This document shows, one piece after another, positions 33,270 through 45,700 of a stretch of 64,000 bases of DNA (within the stretch, counting starts at the first letter, position 1; the number at the start of each line of letters is the position of its first letter). The notes beneath the pieces were generated by a model that was not told the origin of the DNA, ran no database searches, and saw only the letters and a list, made by a program, of their open reading frames with translations. Origin of the DNA: Lepisosteus oculatus (Eukaryota; Chordata; Actinopteri; Semionotiformes; Lepisosteidae). The stretch covers positions 3,522,501 to 3,586,500 of the forward strand of contig NC_090714.1 in the NCBI RefSeq assembly GCF_040954835.1, in the 5' to 3' direction. The position numbers and the translations under genes are program-made.

Positions 33270-35025
33270 TTTTTCGCTTTCCCCCGCTAAGCTGGCAAGG
33301 CTAACTTTCAATTGGTTTTCGGGAAAACTAATTTTCGCAGGAAGTACAGTATTTCCGCTGTTTTTCCCAACTTCAAACTGAACTGACGGGGGGAACAACA
33401 CCCCGGTGTACAAACCGCCTCACACCGCTCAGTGCTCCGGCACGACAGGCGCTACGGCAATGGGCGTAGAGGAGGAGGCGTTTCGCCGCTGAGGAGACAT
33501 CTTTAATTTCCCACTACTACTAAAGCCATGCCTGATCTAAATACTAAACATTTCAGGCTTGGAAAAAAATGATATTGTGCTTTTATATGCAAAGAATAAG
33601 AACGTATTAGGCTTTATTTTGAGTCTTGGAATTAGAATAAAAATGTAACAGGTGTCTTTTTCACATACTGTGGCGGCATCTTTACGAAAACGCACAACTA
33701 CAAAAGCACAATGGAAATGAACTATCAAACTATGCCGCCTTAACCCATCTTAACTTTGTGAAATTAAACCTAAAATGAGTCGAAATCTGTGGACTTCTAA
33801 AAGCATTTGTCATGAGAGATTCGACCAGTTGTAATTTTCAGAATGTAACTCATTTGTACAATACCCCTACCATCCCTTGGTTTAATGAACTTTATTCGTT
33901 CCTCGAAAACTATAAAGTGAAAACTCGTATAGGGAAAAACGAAATTCAATTTATAAATAAAAACTTCATACTGTTCCCCGAGGTCTAGAAAATCACCACT
34001 TTTACTCTAATGGAGCACTTAATAATTGTTGAAAAAAAAACATTATAGCTTGTTTCTGTTAATTAACCTATTTACACTAGACCACTAGTAAATAAATGCA
34101 CCATTTCAATGCTTGAAAACTCCAAGAACAATGAAGCGCGGATTAACCGAGTTTTAGGACAGACTACAACAACGGCGTCATCTTTTCGACTACAGAGCAA
34201 AAATTGGTAAACCAAGTGTTCAAGAATCGATGGGTGGATGGATTCTTCATCACTATGCGTGTGTACCTTAACTTGTACCGTAACATGACTGAAATAGCCT
34301 TTATATCCAGGTTACACGCACATCCTGAGAAAACTGTGCACTGGTGTCGGTAATTATTGAATAAACAAGCTATGCAAAGTGAGGCACTTAGGACTCTGAA
34401 GGTGCCAATTACAAAAAACGGTAAATATTGACAGACGTTTTCCTCTTAGAGTATGTCTAACCCCTGCTGTTGAAATTTGCCGCTCATTTATAATGTGCAA
34501 TGGGAAATTCACCTGCAACTGCTGTCAGTGTCCACTAAACTACTGGCACAAGGCACCCGGTGAAAATTCTTGTAGCACCACGATTCTGATTTGCATAAAG
34601 CCGTTTTAATTTAAAAAAAATTACAGTAGACAAGGTTAGTTCAATAGTACAGTACATTAGTTTGCAACATAATTCCCTTATATAGTACATAGCTTGTTTC
34701 ATTACCATAAATAGTTCAAGTTTCTTGATTCTGCACAATGCAATCGGTTTTCCAGACACAGCTCTGCTGATGTCCAGTGTCCCTTTATAAACAGAAAATC
34801 GCACCTGTGATCAAATGGATGGATATTCCCACAAAGCCACATAAACATCCTCTCTAGGATTTAAGTTTTTAACTGCACTGCCCTGTCGAATATTGTATTG
34901 GACATCGTCACTGAGAAACAGTTTGGTTTGGGTACAAATGGCAATGAGAGCAATAGGAACTTAGATAACAGAGACAACCTGTACAGAAAACCATCAATCA
35001 GTAACTCACTGAAGGCTCTCACCCA
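33011..35025 (-). repeat. parent copy of the cyp2k exon 1 / upstream duplication
   Basis: The segment containing exon 1 (33,072-33,269) and 34,560-35,025 is matched, in the same order and orientation, by 22,909-24,275. The middle portions differ in length (about 1.6 kb here, 1.0 kb there between anchors), so insertions or deletions have occurred. Confidence 0.75.
33072..33269 (-). CDS. cyp2k-like: cyp2k exon 1 (start, membrane anchor, Pro-rich hinge)
   Basis: I chose ATG at 33,267-33,269 because [17 protein letters not shown] begins a typical CYP2 anchor; the frame is open further upstream. The donor is GTAAGA, phase 0, 66 codons. Confidence 0.88.
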
Positions 35026-38000
35026 CTTTTCTTTTCTCTCATACAGACATTTGGTCTCTTCTCTCTTAAATGAGATCCCTGCATGTAAATAAACACGTTT
35101 TCATGCGCACATTCAACTGAGCTGAAATATTTTCCATACCAGAGATAAATGATAAAAATTGATTTTGTTTGCAACAGTGATATCAATGTATTATTTTACA
35201 AGACGTACTGTAAACATGTCTTGGGACATGTACTACAGCTGGGGCCACATTTCCTGTTCTGCAATACGGGTTCTTATCATCCGAGGCTCAAGTCTGTTTT
35301 TTCAAGGTGAGCAGTCAAACATTATCACTGAAGCCAAGTTACTGCTGTCCCTGTTCACAGGCCTGTGTTCTGCACACTATTATCCCAAGCATTTTACACA
35401 TTATAACCCACCTTCTACAACCCTCTGCATTCAAGGTTCATAAAAAGGTAAATGGCAATCAATTATCAAATTTTAATCACAAGGTGAACACATTATTCAG
35501 AAGATGGACTAAACAGGATTTTAAGATTAAGAATTTACACAGAAGTTTTAATGCATCCCCTGGGCATTACAAATTACATGTACAAAATATGTATTCATAA
35601 CTTAAAATCAGACCAAAATAAAAAAAAAGGAAACATAAGAAGAGCAAAGTTACAAACATTACTTGTGCAAAAAAAGATGTCCTATTTATTAAAGAACACA
35701 CACACATACGTCTGTCACTGAAGTCTGTGCACACAGCTATTATTTAATGTCCTTTTGTCTGTGCAAGTTTCATAGTGGTGCAAATTGGATTAGATTGCTG
35801 CTGGAATCAATTAATTCAACTGATACCTTTAGTACTTAATGCTAATTCATCCTAGTGTTAAATCTACATTTAAAAGAGCAGTAAGTGGTTTAAATAACCA
35901 TATGCAGTCAATTTTAAATGAACTGAACTGGTGAATAACAGCTCTAAATGAAGGATGCCAAACCAGTTATTTTGCCTGTAACTACTTCTGCAAGGTGGAT
36001 GAGTTATAGGCAGACAGTTATGCTACTGGAAATGAAACCATCATTGAAACATGAAGCAGAGGACACTGGGTGATATCATGTGGTTGATATTATGTCGAAC
36101 TGGACTTCAGAGAACAAAAGGTATCATTTTACACTTTACACAAACGGGGTGTGGATTAGGCTACCCAAACCGACACCCTGGATTTAAAAAAAAAACAGCT
36201 GGATGAGATCCTCGAACTATTAGCTAGTAGCAACCCGGCAAATGAGCTGAACCGAATGGCTGGGAGTCCCTAGGGGGTTTAACAGCAACCTCGAAGGAAA
36301 GAGCTCAACAGACACCCCAGCACCCTCACGCACTCTTCGACACGTCCACTGGAGGGCGTACAAACGCGTAGTCTCGTTCCGTTTTTGAAGGTGGCTTCCA
36401 TTTTCACGAAACGTCCGAAAGCTGCTCTGGTGGGCCGGTCGTTCTACGGGCCGAGTGGGCGGCCCTAGAGACAAAAACCCCCCACCGGGCAAAACTCGGA
36501 ACAGGTGCAATCAGATCGGCAGCCGGCACAGCGCCAATGCTCTACGGATCCTTGTAACTCCGACTGCGGCTCCCTCACATTACAGGTAGACAGCCTCGGC
36601 CATGAAGAGCCAGAATCCGAAACATTCAATGGGTCACCCTTAAGTCAGCAATTTGAGAATGCTTTTGTTTCGATCAAGTTAGTAACTGAATTGGACGGCC
36701 CATCTGGCAACCTAGTGAGCCATAGGGGAGCTGGTATTTTAATTTCAAATACCCAAATCTGTTAAAATTAAAATCAGATGCCAAAGTGGTCTAATCTCAT
36801 GTGTTCCAAGTCTAAACAAACTGATGATATGATGATGACATACAGTATACAAGCTGTTGGATGGTGGATCTCCAGGACCAGGGATGGCCATCCTTGCTCT
36901 AGATTACACCCTTCATGAATCTGATCTGTGCCGTAAGCCCAAACTCCTTTAGTCTATTCAAAACAACAAGTCTCATGTCTCAGCTGCACAGCATTGTTTT
37001 TAAAGGATCAGAAAAATAAACTCTGTAGAAAGAAGTTTTTTTGACCTGTCATAAAATAAAATTCTGTCGGTGCCTTTTAAATTCTCAGTAGCGCACGAGC
37101 CAGCCTGACAGGTCATAAAACACATGGGTTTGAAACAGGAGACATTGGTGACCAATCCCTCAGCAGATCAGGAAAACTGCCTCTAGCATCTGCAGCCATT
37201 GGCTCATATCTGTAACAGAAAATTCCAGAGATTCCCAAAGAGGCGGAGAGATTACCCACGTGCCTTAGGAAAGGCTGTGTGTTACGTTTCCCAGAGTCCT
37301 CTCCACTTGCAGGCAAAGAATATCTCCTGTGACCTGTTGGGCACCTGGAGGCTTGCAGTGACATCAGTGCGAGATATACCACTCCTCCAATCAGTATTTA
37401 GATCTCCCATAAGGCACCATGGAGCTTGCAGTGCGTCAAAAAATGAAAGGCTCTGACGGGTGGGCACGACAGAGGAGCATGTCTGTAGGTCCTCATTCTT
37501 TCAGTGCAATGCAATTCAATGCAATTTAAAAGAAAACATTTTTGCAGAAAAAGTCATAGCTTCTTTGCACAGTCATAACAGAATTCCCACTAACACATTT
37601 AAATATGATCCTTTAAATATTCCCTTATTTGTCACAATTAGTCCCTTCATATACATGGTGTATGACACCATCTTGAATAACAAGCTGTGTGCTGCATGCT
37701 GGGATTCCTAGTTCTCCCCTATCCCTTTTCCAGCTTTATGGAATCTGTGCTGCTAACGTCACCCATCTGACTTTAAAGTGGCCAGAAGAATAAAAAGAAC
37801 TGTACATCGCTGTTTGTCAAGCTCTCCAGAAAACGCATTAGGCTGCTGACGTTAATCGTGCAATCACTGAACAAAAGGAAAGCAGGAGCAGTAAACAAAG
37901 CAGTTAAGTAAAATGCTGAATTTAGGGTGTGGCTAAGACACCAACTCAAAATTTGGCCATTGGGTCTCCAATTCTGCATCCTGCATCCTGCGTTGCTATG

Positions 38001-38725
38001 AGAAAGATGCTATTTGCATTGAACGTTGCAAGAAAAAAAAATCATAAACTTTCACACTGGAACGCACAGGCTGTGGAAACAACCAGGGGACTACTTGGTC
38101 CTACCAGCTTGGTCCTCTGAAGGAGCAGTGTCTGCTTATCAGTATCACTGTGGTCAGCAGAATATGTCAATCATTAGTGGACGGCACAGAGACGGCTGTG
38201 AAACAAACAAGACCTGTTTACAGAACTCTAGCAGGGGTGGGGGGGTCAGAAAAACAGCAGTCGTTTCACTCACACCCCGCAGTTCAGAAAAACCTAACAC
38301 CTGGAAACCTGCCGAAAGTACCCTGGGCAATTCCAGACAGGCTGCACTTGGGAATCAGGCGCTTTCAGGAGATGAAATGGATGGAATGTCAGTGATTTAA
38401 AGCAGGACCTTCTCACAGAAGATATTCCCAGGACATAGCGCAGACCTCATACACAAAGACTAGGAAATGCCATTGAGTATATGGTCCAGACGTCCACCCC
38501 ACCACGTTCTCTCCTGGTTACTGTGGCTTTAACAGTTTTTACACCCGCAGAGAGAGCAGGACCAGTTACCCACTCAGCTACATCATAGGAAGGGGGGGGC
38601 GATTTCAGAATCACAGTCACAATCAGCGACGCACTGGTGTGGCATGTCTCAACCAGCCCCTTGTGAAAACAGATTGTGAAATACGCACCACATTTCTACC
38701 GATTCAAATTTCAGTAAGTACGAGA
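35026..38725. other. cyp2k-abca3 intergenic region
   Basis: No supported gene. A CR1-like 3' end lies near 36,188-36,262, followed by a CpG-rich patch at 36,280-36,520 without a clear exon. A ZNF143-like motif is at 37,693-37,712. Confidence 0.45.
36180..36262 (+). mobile_element. CR1-like LINE 3' terminal fragment
   Basis: AAACAGCTGGATGAGATCCT...TTAGCTAGTAGCAACC...GAGCTGAACCGAATGGC matches the terminal phrase of the CR1-like elements elsewhere in the window. Confidence 0.5.
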
Positions 38726-38726
38726 T

Positions 38727-39601
38727 TTTATTTTTCTGAAGAAAGCTCAATGAACATCTCTAAGAAGGTTTTTTTTGGCTAAGTTTTCTAGCAGGCACCT
38801 ACACTTTCCTTTCTCATGCTTTGCAACTGGAAACATATTTGAATGTAGTCATGCAATTCTATTTTAGATATAACTACAATGCCTAAGGTACTTATCGTTC
38901 TTTAAATTTTTTCTGCTATTTGTACTATTTACAGTTCAGACATTTTGAAAGAAAAAGCTACTTTGTGCTGACATGCAAACGTGAACGACACCACAAAAAC
39001 ATTCTCAGAGATTTGCCATGTGAACTCCATGCAGATTGTTCTTCTGACTTTAACTTTAACTGACTTTAATGATTCCAGCCACAGTAAGATCTTGTAGCAT
39101 TTGGGTGATTCTGCAGAAAAGGCCGTTTCAATCCAAGTTACAAATCCAGGGTAACTGGCATTTTCATCTTCCAACAGTTAAAACCACAGTAAGAACCAGG
39201 TGGAACCAAGAAATAATAATAATAAAAAACATTACACACAAACAACACATAGACCCTGACTGTCACACAATTATAGGCCTTAGTGTCAGTCCCTTTTAGT
39301 GTCACAAGAGGTCCTTAAACTGAAGGTGCAACAATACAATTCATACTTGGTGTACAAGGAGGTGCAAGTCTCAAAACATACTGCAGGGTCCTTTGTCAAG
39401 TACGTTTTGGACACAAAGTCTAAAGAAAGCAGGCATCTTGCTACTGCAGGCTGCTTCCAGCACTGTGGTCTTTTCCTGGTGTAGACTGGGTGGTGGTGAA
39501 GGCCAGTGTGTGGGAAGGTAGACCTGAGGAGGATGTAGCTGCCTCGCGCGCTCCCAGCAGGAGTGTCACGGCCTTCTTCACAGTAGGGGGGCTCAGCTGT
39601 C
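38727..39601 (-). other. probable abca3 3' UTR
   Basis: Minus-strand ATTAAA at 39,065-39,070 and AATAAA at 38,727-38,732 follow the abca3 stop at plausible distances (about 0.5 and 0.9 kb). The used site is not determined. Confidence 0.4.
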
Positions 39602-39733
39602 TTATTTCCTACCGCTCTCCAAGCAGTGCTGGAACTGGGCAAAGCTTAGGAAGACCTGCTCCAGAGAAATCTGGCTCACACAGTAGTCCTCAATCCCATA
39701 CTTCTCTTTGGCAGCTTCCAGGGTTCCAAACAC
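39602..39733 (-). CDS. abca3: abca3 last coding exon
   Basis: 132 bp; acceptor tttgtctag, stop TAA at 39,602-39,604. It encodes [34 protein letters not shown] and a short tail. Confidence 0.92.
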   Translation of the reverse strand: MFGTLEAAKEKYGIEDYCVSQISLEQVFLSFAQFQHCLESGRK

Positions 39734-42700
39734 CTAGACAAAGAGTTGGATTCAAGAGCAGACTGGGTTACAAAGCTGCATAACAAAATAAGGGTCTCAC
39801 AAGAACAGAAGGTTTTATGATCTTGGACCAGCTGCATGCCCATCAACAACAGCTTGCATTTAACAGCTGTAGAGAAAGCAGACCCAGAATGGAGCTCTCT
39901 GGGATTTGTGATACGGCACGGAGAAGGGACTACATCGATTCAATCCCCACGCCATTTGAGAATGTTTCACAAACTCCAAAGCTACGGCAATGGTGCGGGA
40001 GATGCCTCCTCGCCGGGTGAAAGGGGAGACGGGGATGAAAATGAAGCAGCAGGAAGAGGGGCAGGACAGAGAAAAGTACTACCTGTGCCCAGGTGAGGCT
40101 CTTGTCAGTCAGGTGATAATGGACCATGCCCTGGTGCTCATCCTTCAGCATGCTCCCTGGCAACGAGAGCACCGCGGTGATCAGACAGAAACACTCCAGA
40201 CCCCGGGACCAGCCGCGACCTCCGAGGGCCACACTGTCTTCTGGCCCTTCACCGCGTGAAGTCTCTTAGCCTCTTCTCAGCACTCAAAGTGCTTAAAGGA
40301 AACTTCAGCGGCTGTGTTATTAAGGTTCTATATAACCCCCCCTTGGCACGAGACAGGTGCGATCTGCGCCCCAGCCCGTGGAGAGTCGATTCGGAGCCGT
40401 TCGCTCACCTGGGAAGGTGCTCTCGATGAAGTCCTTGAAAGGCTGCAGGTCGGTCTCCTCAAACTCCACCCTCACCTTGGCCAGGAGGGTGTAGCCGCTG
40501 CCAAACTTGCTCTTGAGGTGCTGGGGGCTGCCCAGGCATTTGAACTGGCCATTGACCATCACAGCCAGCCGGGTGCACAGCGCCTCGCATTCCTCCATAC
40601 TATCGCACAGCAGTTCAAGGGAAGGGTTAGACACAGCGGGGACACACACGGCCATAGCAGCCAGGGACATACCACACGTCTGCAAGAAGACCTTCCTCTG
40701 ACGGGTTACGCCACTACTAATGAAATAAAGTCATTCTTCAACCACACCTGTCATCACAACGGATCCCACAGCCCTTTGCACATACAAGGGGACCACTCTG
40801 GTGAGATGTAGCCCTTCAACTCCAGTATCCCCACTGCACAGTACAGTACATTGGGCAAAGTAAGAAAGTTCTTCAACTATATTTAGGGGGGAGAATGTTA
40901 AGGAGGCCAGACTGAGCAGAAGTGGATTTCAGCCATCACTACTGATCGCCATTGACAAGGTACCCAGGACCTTGGTTTCACGTCTCATTCGAAGAGCACT
41001 GTTCACTTCACTAGGGCACTAGATTGGAAATTACGGTCCAGAAGGAACCTACTGCCACCTGCTGTTCCACCAACATCACTTGCAGGAGCAACCTGGGTTT
41101 TCCTCGGAGGCCTCTCATCCCAGTACAGACCAGGTCCAGCCTTAGCTTCTGAGATCAGGCTAGCAGGTGAAAATGCGGCTTCCCAAATATAACACTTTAA
41201 TGTATTAGAGATTTAACCAGTGGTGGGGGGGGGGGGGGGGATTAAAAACACCACAAGAAAAAAGTCTATTACAAGATTTTCTAAAAAGACATTAAGCAGC
41301 TGCTAAAACATACTAAATCACATTACAACATTTTGCATTAGATTTGCAAAAGGCCAGAGACTTCCAAAACCTGTAAAGACTGAAAACCTGGAATTGCCTA
41401 AGCAAGCCTGAGAATAAATGTTAAGAAAATTAATCCCTATCATGTTCATGCTAAGCATTCACTAACATACTTTATCTGGCTGGTGCAACTGTCACATGTC
41501 TTTAAAATAACAAGTTCCAGGATACAATAATGAATGCATTCTCGCACTAAATCTACGTGATATGCACTGTGCTATCTTTATTAATCTTATAAGAACCAGA
41601 GGAGGTAAATGAAAACTTATTGATAGGTTCTTTACCATCTTATGGCCCAAATTTTTCTTTCTGCATAAAAAGAAGAATATTTTGTAGGCTATACAGGAGG
41701 ATAAACTCTAGCATGATTCTGCCGTCTGAATTCACTGCTCACAAAAATTCTCCTCCTCCTCCAAGTCCAGATTCAGAGTTCATAGACCTTTTCAGTGCAA
41801 ACAGGGCTGAAGTAGGAATTCAGGGCACCCGATGGACCGATCAGTGATTCTAGTAAAGAATAACCAGCAGGAGGACCACAGAGTTCCGATGGCAGAGCAG
41901 AGGAGAGGGACGTACCTGTGAGAGGTGATGATGATGGCTTTCCCCGATTCTCGCGTCCTGGTTACCGCATCCCACAGCAGTCGCCTAGCAACGGGGTCCA
42001 TCCCCGTGGAGGGCTCGTCCAGGAATATGACGGGTGGCCCCCCGATAAGAGCCATCCCTGCACTCAGCTTTCTTTTATTCCCCCCGCTGACAGAGGGAGG
42101 GAGAGAAATGCGTCAGTCTCGCCAGCAGGCCGCAAGATCCACGATGCTTCTGGGCTGTTAGGGAGCTGGGTGAAATGGCCCCCCTTACAAACAGCACAAA
42201 TGGTGTGCTCTGTTTGTGCCTTGAAAGTAGCATTTGTGCCGTTTTCTTTCCTGAAATATAGCGCCCTTTTTCAGGGAAGTGACTTTATTCAATCCCCCCT
42301 AGGACAGCGCAGGAGACCTTAACCAGTCTCATTCGTTTGTCCTGGTCTGTGCTGTTGGAAGTAGTGTCTGAGGTAATTTTGCCCTCAAGACATAGCTCCT
42401 TCTTTTTCCAGGGTGACACGTGACTTATGTCACCATCGTGGGGAGCTTGCGGACATCACACCCCAAAAAAGAAGGAGCTAGCACTCTAGAATGAAAGCAG
42501 CACAAATGCCACGTTCAAAGGCACTGACCAGCACAAACAAATGTGGTGGGTTTCACTGTACTGTCTGAAGGGGGACCAACTCCACTGAGCTAATTTTGGG
42601 GTACTTCTTCCAACTCACTGAAAACAGGTGCTTCAGAGAAGCAAATGAATTCAGACCCAATAAAAACCAGAACGCTGTGAATCACAAGTCAGTGGTGTCC

Positions 42701-45700
42701 TCATTTTAAACCTGAAAAAAAACATCAACACAAGCTGAAAGAGTGAAATGGCTGAAAAATAGGTTACAAACGAGAGGAGATCACCTGGCTTGTCTGGCCT
42801 GTTTAGTATTTAGGAGCTGATTGATCCAAGGATCTCCTCCAGCTGTTTCCTGAAGGAAGCCAGGAATTGGCTATAACTTTGTTGCTTTGCAGCTTGTTCC
42901 AGACTCCTACCACCCTTTATGTAAAGAAATGCCTCCTGCTCTCGGCTTTACATGGAATCCTGCATAGTCTCCACTTGTGTTCTCAGATTTGTGTTTTTGT
43001 GTTCCATCTGAATAAAATGTTCCTCTGTTGCTTTGTTGGTGTCTTTGAGGATTTTGAATAAGAGTAGGAGGGTCCCCTTGTCTCCTCCTCTGTCAGACTA
43101 AAAAGGTGAAGCTCCTTCAAAGTGTCAATTTGGGACATTCGTTCGAACTCAGGAATAGATCTGGATGCTCTTCTCTGGACTGACTGCAGAGAAAGCAATA
43201 ACGTTCCTACAAGGTGGTGACCAAAACTGCATACACATTTCTAAATCAGGCCCTATCAGTGTGTTCCACAGTGATTTCAGTCCTTGATCTCAGTTCTACA
43301 CTTTGAAATATACAGGGCACCAGAAAATGAAAGAGCGGCGGGATGAACTGTACATCCTAACTCGAGGCGCAGGGTCTCCAGCAGCTGCGCTCTCTGCTCC
43401 GGGGCTGAGCTGTACCTGTAGTTGCGGACCAGCTTGTCGGCGTGTGGCTCCAGTAGGAGGGACCGCAGCACGTTCTCCACGCAGCCCGCCACGTACTTCT
43501 CCGGGATGCCCCGCAGGCGTGCGTACATGTTCAGCGTTTCCCGTCCCGTCATGTGGTCCAAGAGGGCGTCAAACTGGGGGCAGTAGCCAATCCGCTGCTG
43601 CACCTGCGGAGGAAGACAGGTTCCATGGTGGATTTAATGGGGAAGTGCAGAGCTGTGTCCTTAACGTTGTTCCCCGAAAAAGGCACATCTCCCCTCTCTT
43701 TGGCTCATACACGGTGCGAGAGTGCAGTCAGTTCAGACAATGGAGCTTCTTGTCTGGACTACATTTCCCAGAATGCTATAGGGGAATGACCCGCTTCTCT
43801 TGGTCACCTGACCGATTGCCGTGCACCAGCTGGTCAGGTGACCAAGGGCAGCAGGTCATTCCCCATAACATTCTGGGAGAGAAGGAAGCCACGGACTGAC
43901 CAAGTGACTGATAAATAGTGGGTTTAAAACGTCGGAGATGTGATTTTGAGAAGAGTCTGTTAGGTGAAAAACATACATGTATACAAATGTAAATATATTT
44001 TAAAAAGAGATTCCAAAATTTCCAGTGAAGGTGAAACTCATACAGGTTCCACAGTCTTGGGTCAAACTTGATCCACTCACACAAATAAAGCATCTAACTC
44101 CAAACATAGAGCAGAAGCTTCCCACCACACCTTCTTGATATCCCTCAGGATGCTGTAGCCATCGATGAAGGCATCTCCACTGGTCACGGTCTCGTCCCCG
44201 GTCAGCATCTTGAAGGTGGTGGTCTTTCCGGCTCCGTTGAAGCCCAGCAGCCCGAAGCACTCCCCCTTCCCTACCGCCAGGGACAGGCGGTCAACGGCCA
44301 GCAAGGTCTCTCCGCTGCTGTAGACCTGAGAGGAAGACGAGAGCCCGTTTCACACCACCACAGATCCGGATGACTCGCCAACTGGCCAACTAGCATAAAA
44401 AAACATGAAGCATTTTCTGCCTGGGCAACTGCTGGTATAACGGCTGCTGTTTCCCTAACTTTTAGACCAGAACATAGGAAAAAGCATTTTACTGAATGCT
44501 TTCATACCTGACTTCACGAGGCAAGAGCGTTAAGAAAGATCACCAATGAGGACAGGCTTAACTGGGTAGTCTAACACAGCTGGTTCCCAGCAGCCTGATG
44601 TCACAAGAATCCTTCCCCGTTCACTTCTTGAAGAAAGGCTGGGTATGAGCTTCAGCAACACGGCTGGGATGCTCGGTCCAGACTCCCGCCACAAGTCTTT
44701 GTGTGCTTCCTCTGCTTTCTACTTGCGTCTTCTAGTCTGATTTGGCTGATGATGTGGAAGTCCTTTGGGCATTTCACGTACTTGGATCGAATCCCCTTTG
44801 GTTTTTGCCAGACCAAACACATCCTTTTACCCCCTCTTAAGAGATTCCCCGAAGACCAGGAATTAAGGTAGTCGCCCGTCTTGGGTCTGATCCAGAGCAA
44901 CATGTACTTTTCGAAACGTGGCAGCCAAAACAGTAAACGGTATTCTACATAAGGTCTGACTAATACACTGGGCAGTTTGAGCGTTCCTTTCCTCGATTCC
45001 TGGATTCAAACGTTTTTACCAGCCTACCTACCAGGACGATGCCAGCTGTCAGGAGCGGCTGGCACAGCTCCGTCAAGTCAAGTGCTCCGATGGGAGGCGG
45101 CTGCTCCTACCTTGCTCAGCTCCTGCAGGACTAGAGGGCTTCCCATCATGGACTCCACGGCAGGCTGGCACTCCAGCACGCGCTTCCTCTCCTCCGCCAC
45201 GTCCCTGTCCTCCGGCACCAGGGCGGCCTCACTCGTCACGGCCACCTGCAGCCGAGCCAAGCCACCGCGGAAACCAGGAAGCGTCACGTACAGCGGAATA
45301 GCCACCTGGACCGTTCCCCATGCCCCGCTAGACGGCTGGTTTACCAGCCCGGGCTTTGCGGAGTCGTTCTCCCAGAGGTTCTTTTTAATTCGATTAAAGC
45401 AATTTAGGCAAAAGCTGAGCTGGAGTGCCGCCGATAGGGTTCGGGGTTTGCAAAAGGCGCAGGAGCTGACCAATCAGCGATCCGTGTGAGTTTAGCTTCA
45501 ATTTAAGCCCTGAACCCAAGACCACTGCTGTCTATGCTCACAAAGTTATCACACGCTGTTTATGGGGGCGTCATTCCAGGCTGAAATCGCCTCTGGAGGC
45601 AACATGACACCTGGGAGTACTACAAGATTAAATGTATTGTGGGGGTCACAGGCTGACTCCTTAGGGCAAAATACAACACCCAGAGTGCAGAAAAAAAAAA

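Noticed and set aside
40314-40811. 165-codon plus-strand frame
   Set aside because: Mirrors the abca3 exon at 40,409-40,599 on the opposite strand.
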